Program-made: the position numbers and the translations under genes | Source of the DNA: an uncultured Gammaproteobacteria bacterium | GTDB taxonomy: Bacteria; Pseudomonadota; Gammaproteobacteria; SZUA-140 | Assembly (NCBI GenBank): GCA_945787585.1 | Contig: CALZIG010000129.1 | Location: 1 to 16,375, forward strand | Length of the DNA: 16,375 nt | Direction: 5' to 3' | Notes under the pieces: model-generated | Databases searched by the model: none | What the model was told of the DNA's origin: nothing | Seen by the model: the letters and a program-made list of their open reading frames with translations, nothing else | Shown: one piece after another, positions 1 to 8,373 of the stretch | Position numbering within the stretch: position 1 is the stretch's first letter | Layout: the number at the start of each line of letters is the position of its first letter

Positions 1-59
1 TGCAGCCATGCAATGCCGTCGGCATCACGTTCAGTTCGCCAGTGTTTATGCGCTGTCAT
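1..59 (-). CDS. Fatty-acid oxidation complex alpha subunit (FadJ/FadB-type), N-terminal fragment
   Basis: Only the first 19 codons are present; the gene runs off the left edge. The ATG lies three bases after the thiolase stop codon. A purine-rich Shine-Dalgarno stretch (AGAGGGGG) in the last thiolase codons sits just upstream, which points to translational coupling. The peptide reads MTAHKHWRTERDADGIAWL. The W-R-x-E-R-D-x-D-G-I-A-W-L pattern matches the start of the enoyl-CoA hydratase domain of FadJ-like trifunctional proteins (enoyl-CoA hydratase / 3-hydroxyacyl-CoA dehydrogenase). The position directly behind fadE and a thiolase supports this strongly. FadJ and FadB cannot be separated on 19 residues. 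If correct, the protein performs the hydration and second oxidation steps of beta-oxidation and would partner the adjacent thiolase. Confidence 0.82.
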   Translation of the reverse strand, partial: MTAHKHWRTERDADGIAWL

Positions 60-62
60 CGC

Positions 63-1400
63 CTACCCCCTCTTCTTGTCTGCATTCGCTGGCGTCTCTC
101 GTGTCACCATCATCGCGCCTCCCTGACCACCCCCAATACAGAGACTCGCCATGCCGTGTTGCGCACCGTTACGCTCCAGTACATTCAGCAGATGCAATAC
201 GATGCGTGCACCACTGGCACCGACCGGGTGACCCAGACTGACGCCGCCGCCATCGACGTTAAGACGTGCGCGATCAATCTTGCCCAGCGGTGCCTTCAGT
301 CCCAGTTCATTTTTACAGTAATCTTCATCTTGCCACGCTTCAAGACAGGCAAGCACCTGTGTAGCAAAGGCTTCATTGACCTCCCAGTAATCGATATCTT
401 CTACCGCTATCTTCTGACGTTTGATAATCGGTGCCATTGCATGTGCAGGCCCCAACCCCATCTGCGCCGGATCAAGCCCAGCCCATTCACTATCGACGAT
501 ACGCCCCATCACTTTCAAACCATATTTTTCAACCGCGTGCTCACTGGCAAGCAGTAACATCGCCGCACCATCAGTAACCTGTGCACTATTACCGGCAGTG
601 ACTTTGCCAAACTTACGATCAAACACCGGGCGCAACTTGGCCAGTTTTTCCACTGAGCTATCGCCGCGCACCCCATCATCGTGCTCATAACTTGTACCGC
701 GACTATCATAAACCGCTTCGACCTCATCTTTGAGATAGCCCGCTTCCTGCGCGGCGGCAAGACGTTTGTGACTGTCAACCGCAAAGGCATCCATCGTTTC
801 ACGACTGATGCCAAAACGGTAGGCGAGATTTTCTGCGGTCTGCCCCATCGACAGGCCGATGACGGGATCACTGAGACCGCGCAATAGACCAATGACAGGG
901 GTGAGATGGCCGCCGCGTAGCTTGCCAAGCGCCTTCATTTTCTGGCCAAACTTTTTCGCCCCCATCCATTCGCCGAGCCACGCCACCATCTTGTTATTCA
1001 GCAGCACCGGCGCATGACTCATCGCCTCAGCGCCGCCGGCAAGCACCAGATCCGAACGACCACTCTTGATATTCTGAAAGGCACAATCGATCGCTTGCAG
1101 ACCTGAAGCGCAGTTGCGTTGCACGGTCCATGCGGGAAGATGTTTATCGCAACCGAGTCTAAGCGCGATGATACGTGCGACATTAACTTCATCCGGGGTT
1201 GGCATCACGCAACCGACGATCACCTCATCCAGCGCTTCAATCTCAAACGGTTGACGTGCCAGCAGTGGCCGCGCGGCAGCGACTGCAAGGTCCGACGCAA
1301 GAAAGGGGCCGGGAGCACCTTTCGCCTTCAGAAAAGGGGTGCGGCTACCATCTACTATATATACCGCACTGCCTGCTTTGCTCTTTTTACGTGTCGCCAT
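63..1400 (-). CDS. Acetyl-CoA C-acyltransferase (beta-ketothiolase, FadA/FadI type)
   Basis: A 445-residue thiolase that cleaves 3-ketoacyl-CoA with CoA, releasing acetyl-CoA in the last step of beta-oxidation. The three thiolase signatures are present. The nucleophilic cysteine is in NCASGLQA (Cys97). NEAFA is at 342-346. GHPVGASGAR is at 390-399 with the catalytic His391, and the C-terminal CIGGGQGGAM contains Cys421. Length is slightly above the usual 390-440 residues. The N-terminus begins with a short basic run (MATRKKSK) before the first beta strand (AVYIVDGSRTPF). The ATG has an AGAGGG Shine-Dalgarno sequence about 9 bases upstream. It starts 25 bases after the fadE stop and is followed three bases later by the FadJ/FadB-type gene, so the three form an operon. 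A biosynthetic acetoacetyl-CoA thiolase role is less likely in this context. Confidence 0.93.
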   Translation of the reverse strand: MATRKKSKAGSAVYIVDGSRTPFLKAKGAPGPFLASDLAVAAARPLLARQPFEIEALDEVIVGCVMPTPDEVNVARIIALRLGCDKHLPAWTVQRNCASGLQAIDCAFQNIKSGRSDLVLAGGAEAMSHAPVLLNNKMVAWLGEWMGAKKFGQKMKALGKLRGGHLTPVIGLLRGLSDPVIGLSMGQTAENLAYRFGISRETMDAFAVDSHKRLAAAQEAGYLKDEVEAVYDSRGTSYEHDDGVRGDSSVEKLAKLRPVFDRKFGKVTAGNSAQVTDGAAMLLLASEHAVEKYGLKVMGRIVDSEWAGLDPAQMGLGPAHAMAPIIKRQKIAVEDIDYWEVNEAFATQVLACLEAWQDEDYCKNELGLKAPLGKIDRARLNVDGGGVSLGHPVGASGARIVLHLLNVLERNGAQHGMASLCIGGGQGGAMMVTRETPANADKKRG

Positions 1401-1425
1401 CTGTTGCGCCCTCTATGCTGTCGTA

Positions 1426-3852
1426 CTACTTCCAGTAGTCCTGAGGAAAATCATCCACCTTGATCACTTCACTTCTTGCCGAAGTGGCGTTGCGTATCAG
1501 TACCGCCTCTTTTTCATCGATCACACCTTGCTGAATGGCGGCCTGTAAAACAGCTTCGTCCATTCCTGGCGGCAAGTCACCGTTACGCTGTGCCTGCTGA
1601 ATCTTCTTTTCGATGGGTTCCGCAAGAATCACCTTCACCAGTGCATCTTCAATGCGTCCGATCGCTTCGTTGGTATCAGTGGTGGTAAAGACACCACGCG
1701 TCAGACGATCACGCGCTTCGGATGGCTCAAGAATAATCCCGGCGACTTTATGCCCCAGACGATCGTCGGGACCGGCATAGGGTTTACCCAATGGAAAAAT
1801 CAGCACGCGCAGACAGCGTGCGATCATACGATCCGGAAAATTTGCTAGCAGCTCATGCAGCCGTTTCTGAATTAGATAGAGTGACTCCTGACACGACCAC
1901 TCCAACAAGGGCCAATCTTCATCGGGACATTTTTGATCTTCAAAACGTTTCAACGCAGCGGAACCGAGATAGAGATGGCTCAACACATCGGCCAGTCGAC
2001 CGGAAAGTTTTTCACGCCGTTTCAACTCGCCACCCAGTACCAGCATTGAGATATCTGAGACCAGTGCAAACGCGGCACTCATGCGGGTCAGTTGTCGGTA
2101 ATAACGTTTCGCCCGCTTATCGCCCGGCACTCGCACAAAACGTGCGCCCGTTAAGCCGAGATAAAAAGCGCGCACCATGTTACTGATGGTAAAACCGATG
2201 TGGCCAATAAAGGCGCGATCAAAATCATCCGCGCCACGTTTTTTATCGCTATCACCGACCGCCTGCATCTCTTTTAAAACATAGGGATGGCAGCGCACTG
2301 CCCCCTGCCCAAAAGTGATCAAACTACGCGTAAGGATGTTCGCCCCTTCCACCGTAATACTAATAGGAATCGCCTGATAGACACGCCCGATCAAATTGCG
2401 TGGCCCCATGCAGATACCAGTACCGCCCTGCACATCCATCGCATCATTGATTACCGAGCGCATCCGTTCAGTCAGATTATATTTAACGATCGCCGACGCC
2501 ACTGACGGCTTCTCGCCGAGATCGACGGCGCTGGCGGTGATGGTGCGCGCCGCGTCCATCATATAGGTGTTACCGGCGATTCGAGTTAAAGCCTCTTCCA
2601 CCCCTTCGAATTTACCAATCGGGGTCTTAAACTGTTTGCGAATACGCGCGTAACCACCGGTAGCACGACTCGCCAGTTTGCCGCCGCCGGTGCTCAATGC
2701 TGGCAGTGAAATCGAACGACCCGCCGCAAGACTCTCCATCAACATGCGCCAGCCGTTACCGATGCCGCTTTTATCACCGATCACCCACTCCATCGGAATG
2801 AAAACATCTTTACCCCAGTTGGGGCCGTTCTGAAACATGATATTGAGCGGCGCATGACGTGTGCCGATCGACACCCCGGGGGTATCGGTGGGAATCAACG
2901 CCAATGTGATACCCAGTTCTTCTTTATCGCCCAGAAGATGGTCAGGGTCCTGCAACTTGAAAGCGAGTCCGAGTACTGTCGCCACCGGCCCCAGGGTGAT
3001 GTAGCGCTTGGCCCAATTGAGGCGAATACCCACAACCTCTTCACCTTCGAACATCCCTTTTTCGACAATGCCAAGATCCGGCATGCTACTCGCATCACTG
3101 CCGGCATCCGGTCCGGTCAGTGCAAAACAGGGCACCTCTTCACCGCGTGCGAGTCGTGGCAGGTAATGATCTTTCTGCGCCTCGGTACCGTAGTGCAGCA
3201 ACAGTTCGGCAGGACCGAGAGAATTGGGCACCATCACCGTTACCGCAGCGGTAGTACAACGGCTAGAGATTTTCATCACCACCGCAGAGTGTGCCAGTGC
3301 GGAAAATTCAAGGCCACCATACTTCTTTGGAATGATCATGCCGAAGAAACCTTTATCTTTGATGAACTGCCACACCTCTGGCGACAGGTCATGCAGCTTT
3401 TCGGTGACCTCCCAGTCATTGACCATGTGACACAGATCATCCACCGGGCCATCGAGAAAGGCGCGTTCTTCCGCAGTGAGTCGTGGCGCAGGGAATGATA
3501 AAAGTCGCTGCCAATTGGGGCGTCCACTAAAGAGTTCACCGTCCCACCACACTGAACCGGCTTCTAACGCCTCGCGTTCAGTCTGTGACATCTTGGGCAG
3601 CGCTTTACGAAACGCCCTCAGGATATGATTGCTCATCAGCATTTTACGCAGTGATGGCACATTAAGGGGCACTGCGATTAACAGGAAGGCGACCCAGGCG
3701 ATATAGAGTGAGACATTGATCGGTTGAAAAAAGAGACTCCAGCAGATCAGGTAGAGCGCAATCAGTATCGTTGATAACACGAGGGGTAAGCGTTGATAGG
3801 CCGCCGTGCCGGCCACCACAGCAAATACCGCAAACCAGGTAAGCATCTCCAT
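1426..3852 (-). CDS. fadE: Acyl-CoA dehydrogenase FadE, membrane-anchored
   Basis: An 808-residue flavin enzyme that oxidises acyl-CoA to trans-2-enoyl-CoA, the first step of beta-oxidation. Length is close to the roughly 814 residues of E. coli FadE. Residues about 4-63 hold two hydrophobic segments, the membrane anchor typical of FadE and absent from soluble acyl-CoA dehydrogenases. The central dehydrogenase core includes TGPDAGSDA (246-254, FAD/substrate contacts), QGGTGI (475-480) and ITVEGANILTRS (499-510). Glu502 in the last motif is likely the catalytic base, by family analogy. The final 270 residues are the FadE-specific C-terminal domain. The chosen ATG has a GGGAAGAG Shine-Dalgarno stretch just upstream; a second ATG two codons later is less well placed. 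It is the first gene of the fadE-thiolase-fadJ-type operon. I see no clear FadR-type operator upstream, but there is a 12-base palindrome (separate entry). Confidence 0.96.
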   Translation of the reverse strand: MEMLTWFAVFAVVAGTAAYQRLPLVLSTILIALYLICWSLFFQPINVSLYIAWVAFLLIAVPLNVPSLRKMLMSNHILRAFRKALPKMSQTEREALEAGSVWWDGELFSGRPNWQRLLSFPAPRLTAEERAFLDGPVDDLCHMVNDWEVTEKLHDLSPEVWQFIKDKGFFGMIIPKKYGGLEFSALAHSAVVMKISSRCTTAAVTVMVPNSLGPAELLLHYGTEAQKDHYLPRLARGEEVPCFALTGPDAGSDASSMPDLGIVEKGMFEGEEVVGIRLNWAKRYITLGPVATVLGLAFKLQDPDHLLGDKEELGITLALIPTDTPGVSIGTRHAPLNIMFQNGPNWGKDVFIPMEWVIGDKSGIGNGWRMLMESLAAGRSISLPALSTGGGKLASRATGGYARIRKQFKTPIGKFEGVEEALTRIAGNTYMMDAARTITASAVDLGEKPSVASAIVKYNLTERMRSVINDAMDVQGGTGICMGPRNLIGRVYQAIPISITVEGANILTRSLITFGQGAVRCHPYVLKEMQAVGDSDKKRGADDFDRAFIGHIGFTISNMVRAFYLGLTGARFVRVPGDKRAKRYYRQLTRMSAAFALVSDISMLVLGGELKRREKLSGRLADVLSHLYLGSAALKRFEDQKCPDEDWPLLEWSCQESLYLIQKRLHELLANFPDRMIARCLRVLIFPLGKPYAGPDDRLGHKVAGIILEPSEARDRLTRGVFTTTDTNEAIGRIEDALVKVILAEPIEKKIQQAQRNGDLPPGMDEAVLQAAIQQGVIDEKEAVLIRNATSARSEVIKVDDFPQDYWK

Positions 3853-3886
3853 ATTCTCTTCCCTTATGAGCTAGCGTTCTACAGTT

Positions 3887-3915
3887 TTGTTATATAACAC
3901 AATAGTTGCTATATT
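3887..3915 (+). promoter_or_regulatory. Candidate sigma70 promoter for exonuclease III / ubiD
   Basis: TTGTTA (3887-3892, 4 of 6 matches to the -35 consensus) is separated by 17 bases from TATATT (3910-3915, 5 of 6 to the -10 consensus). The spacing is ideal and the direction faces the exonuclease gene. Transcription from here would give a leader of roughly 150 bases before the preferred start at 4072. This is prediction by eye only. Confidence 0.35.
3888..3899. promoter_or_regulatory. Perfect 12-base palindrome between fadE and xth (candidate operator)
   Basis: TGTTATATAACA is a perfect inverted repeat. With one mismatch the symmetry extends to 3885-3902. It lies 36-47 bases upstream of the fadE start and overlaps the -35 element of a possible promoter for the exonuclease gene. 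A fatty-acid-responsive TetR/GntR-type repressor binding here is an attractive idea, but the sequence does not match the E. coli FadR or Pseudomonas PsrA consensus as I know them. AT-rich palindromes of this size can occur by chance. Confidence 0.35.
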
Positions 3916-3971
3916 TTTAGTTTTATACAATTTGTGCCAAAGGCATGCACTTTTCCTATCGGCGGGTGGAT

Positions 3972-3993
3972 CCTTTTCTAAAACCTGAAAAGG
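3972..3993 (+). other. Hairpin-forming inverted repeat in the exonuclease III leader
   Basis: CCTTTTC (3972-3978) and GAAAAGG (3987-3993) are perfect 7-base complements around an 8-base loop. No T-tract follows, so it is not a standard intrinsic terminator. In an RNA started at the upstream candidate promoter it would form a modest stem in the 5' leader. No function can be assigned. Confidence 0.3.
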
Positions 3994-4071
3994 GCGCTCG
4001 CTACCGTACCTTTTTCATTATCCATGGAAATTTTCGGGACAAATCATGAACTCAATCAACCAGCGAATACT

Positions 4072-4848
4072 ATGACTAAAAAAATTGCCACCTGGAATGT
4101 TAATTCACTGCGCGTACGTATGCCGCAACTGCTGGAATGGCTCGATCAGGTGCAGCCTGACATCGTCGCTTTACAGGAAACCAAAGTACAGGATAAAGAT
4201 TTCCCGGCGGATGCGCTTGAAGTCGCCGGTTACAAAGTAATCTACAGTGGCCAAAAAAGCTATAACGGGGTGGCAATCATTTCGCGCCACACGGCCGCCG
4301 ATGAGATTATCACTGATATCCCAGGGCTCGATGACCCGCAGCGCCGTATTCTTGCCGCCACTTACAATGGCCTGCGGGTGATCAATCTCTATGTGCCCAA
4401 CGGACAGAGCGTCGGTAGCGAAAAATTCCACTACAAACTCGAGTGGCTTAACCAGGTACGCCTATATATAGCATCACAGCTACAGCAGTACCCTCGTCTG
4501 GTGGTGCTAGGCGACTTCAACATCGCCCCTGATGAGCGCGATGTGCACGACCCGGAACAGTGGCACGACAAAATCCTCTGTAGTGATGAAGAGCGCGCCG
4601 CGCTGCAACAGATCCACGCCTGTGGGTTAAAAGATAGCTTTCGTTTATTTGATCAGCCCGACGGCAGTTTTAGCTGGTGGGACTACCGCATGGCGGCGTT
4701 TCGCCGTAACCTCGGGCTGCGCATCGATCTGGTCCTTGCCAGTGAAGCGCTGTGCAAACAGGCGCTATCGTGTCATATTGATACTTCTCCACGCGGCCTT
4801 GAGCGCCCCTCGGATCACGCCCCTGTGGTGGCCGAATTTGATGACTAA
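4072..4848 (+). CDS. xth: Exodeoxyribonuclease III (AP endonuclease, XthA family)
   Basis: A 258-residue Mg-dependent nuclease of the EEP superfamily. It cuts DNA 5' of abasic sites and degrades 3' ends during base-excision repair in the cytoplasm. Expected active-site residues are present, numbered from the 4072 start: Asn10 (ATWNVNS), Glu36 (LQETK), Tyr107 (NLYVPNG), Asp148 and Asn150 (GDFN), Asp219 (RIDLVL), and Asp248-His249 (SDHAP). The frame is open from an earlier ATG at 4024, which would add 16 residues (MEIFGTNHELNQPANT). I prefer 4072 because family members begin right at the first beta strand (KIATWNVNS). Neither start has a good Shine-Dalgarno sequence, so the choice rests on family length. 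It is divergent from fadE and followed 16 bases later by ubiD, probably in one transcript, with no evident functional link. Confidence 0.93.
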   Translation: MTKKIATWNVNSLRVRMPQLLEWLDQVQPDIVALQETKVQDKDFPADALEVAGYKVIYSGQKSYNGVAIISRHTAADEIITDIPGLDDPQRRILAATYNGLRVINLYVPNGQSVGSEKFHYKLEWLNQVRLYIASQLQQYPRLVVLGDFNIAPDERDVHDPEQWHDKILCSDEERAALQQIHACGLKDSFRLFDQPDGSFSWWDYRMAAFRRNLGLRIDLVLASEALCKQALSCHIDTSPRGLERPSDHAPVVAEFDD

Positions 4849-4864
4849 ACCTGATAAATAAACT

Positions 4865-6346
4865 ATGAAATATAAAGACCTGCGCGACTTTATCGCACGC
4901 CTCGAAGCAGACGGCGAACTGATTCGCATCACCGCCGAGGTGGATCCCAACCTTGAAATGACCGAAATCTGCGATCGCACACTGCGTGCTGGCGGCCCCG
5001 CGCTGCTGTTCGAAAATCCCACCGGATACGCTGTTCCAGTGCTCGGCAATCTTTTCGGCACCCCTAAACGGGTCGCGATGGGGATGGGTCAGGAGTCGGT
5101 CAGCGCACTGCGCGACGTGGGCAAACTGCTATCCGCACTCAAAGAACCCGAACCGCCCAAAGGGATGATGGATGCGTGGGAGAAGCTCCCCATCTATAAA
5201 CAGGTGATCAACATGGCGCCAAAGTTTGTTAAAAATGCGCCGTGCCAGCAACATGTGATCGAAGGTGACGATGTCGACCTGTCAAAGATTCCGGTGCAGA
5301 CCTGCTGGCCCGGCGACGCAGGCCCTTTAATCACGTGGGCACTGGTAGTCACCAAAGGGCCAGAGAAAGAACGTCAAAACATCGGCATCTACCGCCAACA
5401 GGTGATCGGGAAAAACAAGGTAATCATGCGCTGGCTGTCACATCGCGGCGGTGCGCTCGACTTTCGCGACTGGCAGGCCGCCCACCCCGGCGAGCGTTTT
5501 CCGGTCGCCGTGGCGCTGGGCGCGGATCCGGCCACGATCCTCGCGGCGGTGACACCGGTGCCGGACACCCTGTCGGAATTCGCCTTTGCCGGGCTGCTAC
5601 GCGGTTCAAAAACCGAGGTCGCGCGCTGCATCGGCAGTGATTTACAGATCCCGGCGAGTGCCGAATATGTACTGGAAGGGTATCTCGAGCCGGGCGAAGA
5701 GGCGCCGGAAGGCCCTTTTGGTGATCACACCGGTTACTACAATGAGGTCGATACCTTTCCCGTTTTCACCATTGAGCGCATCACCCATCGCAGCGATCCA
5801 ATCTATCACAGCACCTACACCGGCCGTCCACCCGATGAACCTGCGGTGCTCGGCGTCGCGCTGAACGAGGTCTTTGTCCCCATTTTGCAGAAACAGTTCC
5901 CGGAGATTGTCGATTTCTATCTGCCCCCGGAAGGGTGCTCCTATCGCCTCGCCGTGGTCAGCATCAAAAAACAGTATCCCGGCCACGCCAAACGCGTGAT
6001 GCTCGGCATCTGGTCATTCCTGCGCCAGTTTATGTACACCAAGTTTGTGATCGTGACCGATGATGACGTCAATATCCGTGAATGGGAAGACGTCATCTGG
6101 GCGATTACCACCCGCATGGACCCAACCCGCGACACCACATTAATCGACAACACCCCGATCGATTACCTCGACTTTGCCTCGCCCGTCTCAGGGCTCGGTT
6201 CCAAAATGGGACTCGACGCCACCAACAAGTGGCCCGGTGAAACCACCCGTGAATGGGGTACGCCCATCACGATGGATGATGACGTTAAACAGCGGGTCGA
6301 TGCGATGTGGGATTCACTGGGCATTCCGGCGACAAAAAAAGCCTAA
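4865..6346 (+). CDS. ubiD: UbiD, 3-octaprenyl-4-hydroxybenzoate carboxy-lyase
   Basis: A 493-residue prenylated-FMN-dependent decarboxylase that removes the carboxyl group of polyprenyl-4-hydroxybenzoate in ubiquinone biosynthesis. Length matches E. coli UbiD (about 497). Characteristic stretches are [12 protein letters not shown] (41-52), [12 protein letters not shown] (65-76), [16 protein letters not shown] (175-190, cofactor-binding Arg region), LSHRGGALD (191-199), [14 protein letters not shown] (281-294, containing acidic active-site residues), and [17 protein letters not shown] near the C-terminus. Activity requires prenyl-FMN made by UbiX, whose gene is not in this window. No clear Shine-Dalgarno sequence precedes the ATG, which sits 16 bases after the exonuclease stop, so translation may depend on coupling. 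The aligned length and KDLRDFI N-terminus support this start. Confidence 0.96.
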   Translation: MKYKDLRDFIARLEADGELIRITAEVDPNLEMTEICDRTLRAGGPALLFENPTGYAVPVLGNLFGTPKRVAMGMGQESVSALRDVGKLLSALKEPEPPKGMMDAWEKLPIYKQVINMAPKFVKNAPCQQHVIEGDDVDLSKIPVQTCWPGDAGPLITWALVVTKGPEKERQNIGIYRQQVIGKNKVIMRWLSHRGGALDFRDWQAAHPGERFPVAVALGADPATILAAVTPVPDTLSEFAFAGLLRGSKTEVARCIGSDLQIPASAEYVLEGYLEPGEEAPEGPFGDHTGYYNEVDTFPVFTIERITHRSDPIYHSTYTGRPPDEPAVLGVALNEVFVPILQKQFPEIVDFYLPPEGCSYRLAVVSIKKQYPGHAKRVMLGIWSFLRQFMYTKFVIVTDDDVNIREWEDVIWAITTRMDPTRDTTLIDNTPIDYLDFASPVSGLGSKMGLDATNKWPGETTREWGTPITMDDDVKQRVDAMWDSLGIPATKKA

Positions 6347-6369
6347 ACAGCCGATTTTGCCCCACTGCC

Positions 6370-6418
6370 CATCGCGGTGTTATCTTGCCTCTATCACGGT
6401 TTTTCGACTGCCGCGATG
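6370..6418. other. Inverted repeat downstream of ubiD
   Basis: CATCGCGG (6370-6377) and CCGCGATG (6411-6418) are perfect 8-base complements separated by 33 bases. It lies 23 bases after the ubiD stop. The loop is long and no T-tract follows the right arm, so it is a poor intrinsic terminator. It may still structure the 3' end of the ubiD mRNA. The rest of the 155-base ubiD/patatin gap holds only a weak possible promoter: TTTACA at 6459-6464 and TAAAAT at 6484-6489, with 19-base spacing. That promoter would leave almost no leader before the next gene. Confidence 0.3.
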
Positions 6419-6501
6419 ATCAAAATGGAATAATTATCTGACTTTTGGCCGATAAGCTTTTACACATAACTCAGACTCAATAATAAAATCGACATCAACG
6501 G

Positions 6502-7677
6502 ATGAAGTGGTTACAAAAAAACAGCCCAGCATCACGCATCGGACTCGTCCTTCCGGGCGGTGGTGCACGCGGTGCTTATCAGGTCGGGGTACTCAAAGCG
6601 GTCGCGCGGGTACTGCCACGGGAGTACGGCCCTGGCAGCCCTTTTTCGGTGATTACGGGCACCTCGGCCGGCTCGATCAATGCCACGGCACTGGCGATTA
6701 ACGCGGATCATTTCCGCAAAGGGGTGTTGCGCCTCAGCCATGTGTGGAAAAACTTTCATGCCAATCAGGTCTTTCGTACCGACACGCCCGGCATCATCAA
6801 GACCGGCGGCCACTGGTTGGCCGCAATGATGATGGGCGGTATGGGCAAATACAACCCACACTCACTACTCGACCGCGAGCCACTCGTCGGACTGCTGGAA
6901 GGGTATCTGGATTTCAGCAAGATTCAGCAGGCGATCGACAACGGCCACCTGCACGCCCTTGGCATTACCGCCTCCGGTTATCACTCGGGACAGTCGATCA
7001 CGTTTTATCAGGGGGCCGACTCCATCGAACCGTGGGCGCGCCAACGCCGCATCGGCTGCCCAGCAACCCTGGATATATCCCACTTGATGGCCTCATCGGC
7101 AATCCCGATGCTCTTTTCCGCCACGCGCATCAATCGTGAATATTTTGGTGACGGCTCGATGCGGCAGACCGCGCCACTCAGTTCTGCACTCCATCTCGGG
7201 GCCGATAAGCTGCTGGTCGTGGGGGTACAGGAATCAAAACCCGCTCCACCGGAACGGGCCAATACCTCTGATTATCCGCCGATGGCCGACATCCTCGGAC
7301 ACGCCATGAACAGCATCTTTCTCGACGGGCTTGAGTCAGATCTGGAACGTGTCAGACGTATCAACAAAACCATCAGTCTCATTCCCTCACGGAAACTGGA
7401 GCGCGGTGGCGTGATGCTACGCCCGGTCGAGGTGCTATGCATCTCGCCGAGTCGCGATATCGATGAGATCGCCAGCCGCTATACTCATCTGTTACCACGC
7501 TCACTGCGTTTCCTGTTACGCGGCGTGGGTGCCTACGGCAGCCACGGCTCTACACTGATCAGTTATCTGTTGTTTGAGAAGGCCTTCTGTCGTGAACTGA
7601 TTTCGCTGGGCTATAAAGATGCCATGAACACAAAAACGGAGATCCTTCGTCTGTTTGATGCGGAGAAGAAAGAATAA
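6502..7677 (+). CDS. Patatin-like phospholipase family protein
   Basis: A 391-residue predicted lipid acyl hydrolase with the patatin Ser-Asp dyad. The oxyanion-hole glycine loop is PGGGARGAYQVG (18-29). The nucleophile elbow GTSAGS gives Ser55. The catalytic aspartate is Asp217 in FGDGSMRQ. The patatin domain covers about 13-245, and the C-terminal 145 residues form a bacterial extension that I cannot assign to a further domain. There is no signal peptide or clear membrane segment, so a cytoplasmic or peripheral inner-membrane location is likely. The substrate, whether phospholipid or another acyl ester, cannot be told from sequence. The stop is followed after three bases by the MgtC-family gene, so the two are almost certainly co-transcribed. 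The ATG at 6502 lacks a strong Shine-Dalgarno sequence but leaves the domain complete. Confidence 0.9.
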   Translation: MKWLQKNSPASRIGLVLPGGGARGAYQVGVLKAVARVLPREYGPGSPFSVITGTSAGSINATALAINADHFRKGVLRLSHVWKNFHANQVFRTDTPGIIKTGGHWLAAMMMGGMGKYNPHSLLDREPLVGLLEGYLDFSKIQQAIDNGHLHALGITASGYHSGQSITFYQGADSIEPWARQRRIGCPATLDISHLMASSAIPMLFSATRINREYFGDGSMRQTAPLSSALHLGADKLLVVGVQESKPAPPERANTSDYPPMADILGHAMNSIFLDGLESDLERVRRINKTISLIPSRKLERGGVMLRPVEVLCISPSRDIDEIASRYTHLLPRSLRFLLRGVGAYGSHGSTLISYLLFEKAFCRELISLGYKDAMNTKTEILRLFDAEKKE

Positions 7678-7680
7678 ACA

Positions 7681-8373
7681 ATGGAACACGAATATATAAT
7701 CACCACCGTCAGATTATTACTGGCCGCGCTGGCCGGGGGATTAATTGGCCTTGAACGTTCACATCACGGACGTCCGGCTGGCTTTCGCACCCATACCTTG
7801 GTGTGCCTCTCGGCCGCACTATTGATGGTACTCGGTGTGTTTCAGTGGGATCTGGTACTGCACGCACCGCTCGAAACCATCCGCGTTGACCCGACTCGCA
7901 TGGCGCAGGGCATCATGACCGGCATCGGCTTTCTCGGTGCCGGGGTGATCTTTAAAGAACGCCTCTCGGTGCGCGGCCTCACCACTGCTGCTTCAATCTG
8001 GATCACCGCATCCATCGGCGTCGTCATCGGCATGGGGCTTTACTACGCTGCGTTTCTCGCCACCTTCATTACACTGGGTGTGCTGTCGATCTTTCGCTGG
8101 GTCGAAAAGGTGATTCCCTCGGTCCACTATGGGCAACTGATCGTGCGCTTTCCGCGCAACGAAATTATGACCGAAGATGAGCTACACGCACTGATCAGGT
8201 CACACGATATCAAGATCACCCGACCCAGTTATCAACTGGACCACGAAGGCAAAGTCTTTCAATATCAAATGACCATCGATGCCATCCATACCGAAAACTT
8301 CAGTAAACTCACCGTCACATTAACCGATATGGACAATGTACTCGAATTTACATTAGTCCCTACCGGCGATTAA
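7681..8373 (+). CDS. MgtC/SapB family membrane protein
   Basis: A 230-residue inner-membrane protein. The N-terminal 140 residues hold about five hydrophobic segments with MgtC-family signatures: GGLIGLER (19-26), GFRTHTLVCL (34-43), GIGFLGAGVIF (81-91) and GLTTAASIWITASIGVVIG (99-117). Residues about 150-230 form a soluble C-terminal domain of the ACT-like type often found in this family. MgtC homologues in pathogens are linked to growth in low magnesium and to control of the F-ATPase; whether that applies here is unknown. I see no magnesium-responsive leader. The gene begins three bases after the patatin-like gene. Its stop codon overlaps that of the convergent hydrolase gene by four bases. 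Confidence 0.9.
   Translation: MEHEYIITTVRLLLAALAGGLIGLERSHHGRPAGFRTHTLVCLSAALLMVLGVFQWDLVLHAPLETIRVDPTRMAQGIMTGIGFLGAGVIFKERLSVRGLTTAASIWITASIGVVIGMGLYYAAFLATFITLGVLSIFRWVEKVIPSVHYGQLIVRFPRNEIMTEDELHALIRSHDIKITRPSYQLDHEGKVFQYQMTIDAIHTENFSKLTVTLTDMDNVLEFTLVPTGD

Noticed and set aside
8..24. ATGCCG-T-CGGCAT inverted repeat near the left edge considered as a terminator for the thiolase operon
   Set aside because: It lies inside the FadJ/FadB-type coding frame and has no T-tract, so it is better explained as coding sequence.
42..557. A 171-codon plus-strand ORF at the left edge
   Set aside because: Antisense to the thiolase and the FadJ/FadB-type start, both of which have strong motif evidence.
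2854..3498. A 214-codon plus-strand ORF within fadE
   Set aside because: Fully antisense to the conserved FadE core, with no recognisable domain.
6370..6418. Inverted repeat after ubiD considered as a rho-independent terminator
   Set aside because: The loop is 33 bases and there is no T-tract after the right arm; kept only as a structural repeat.
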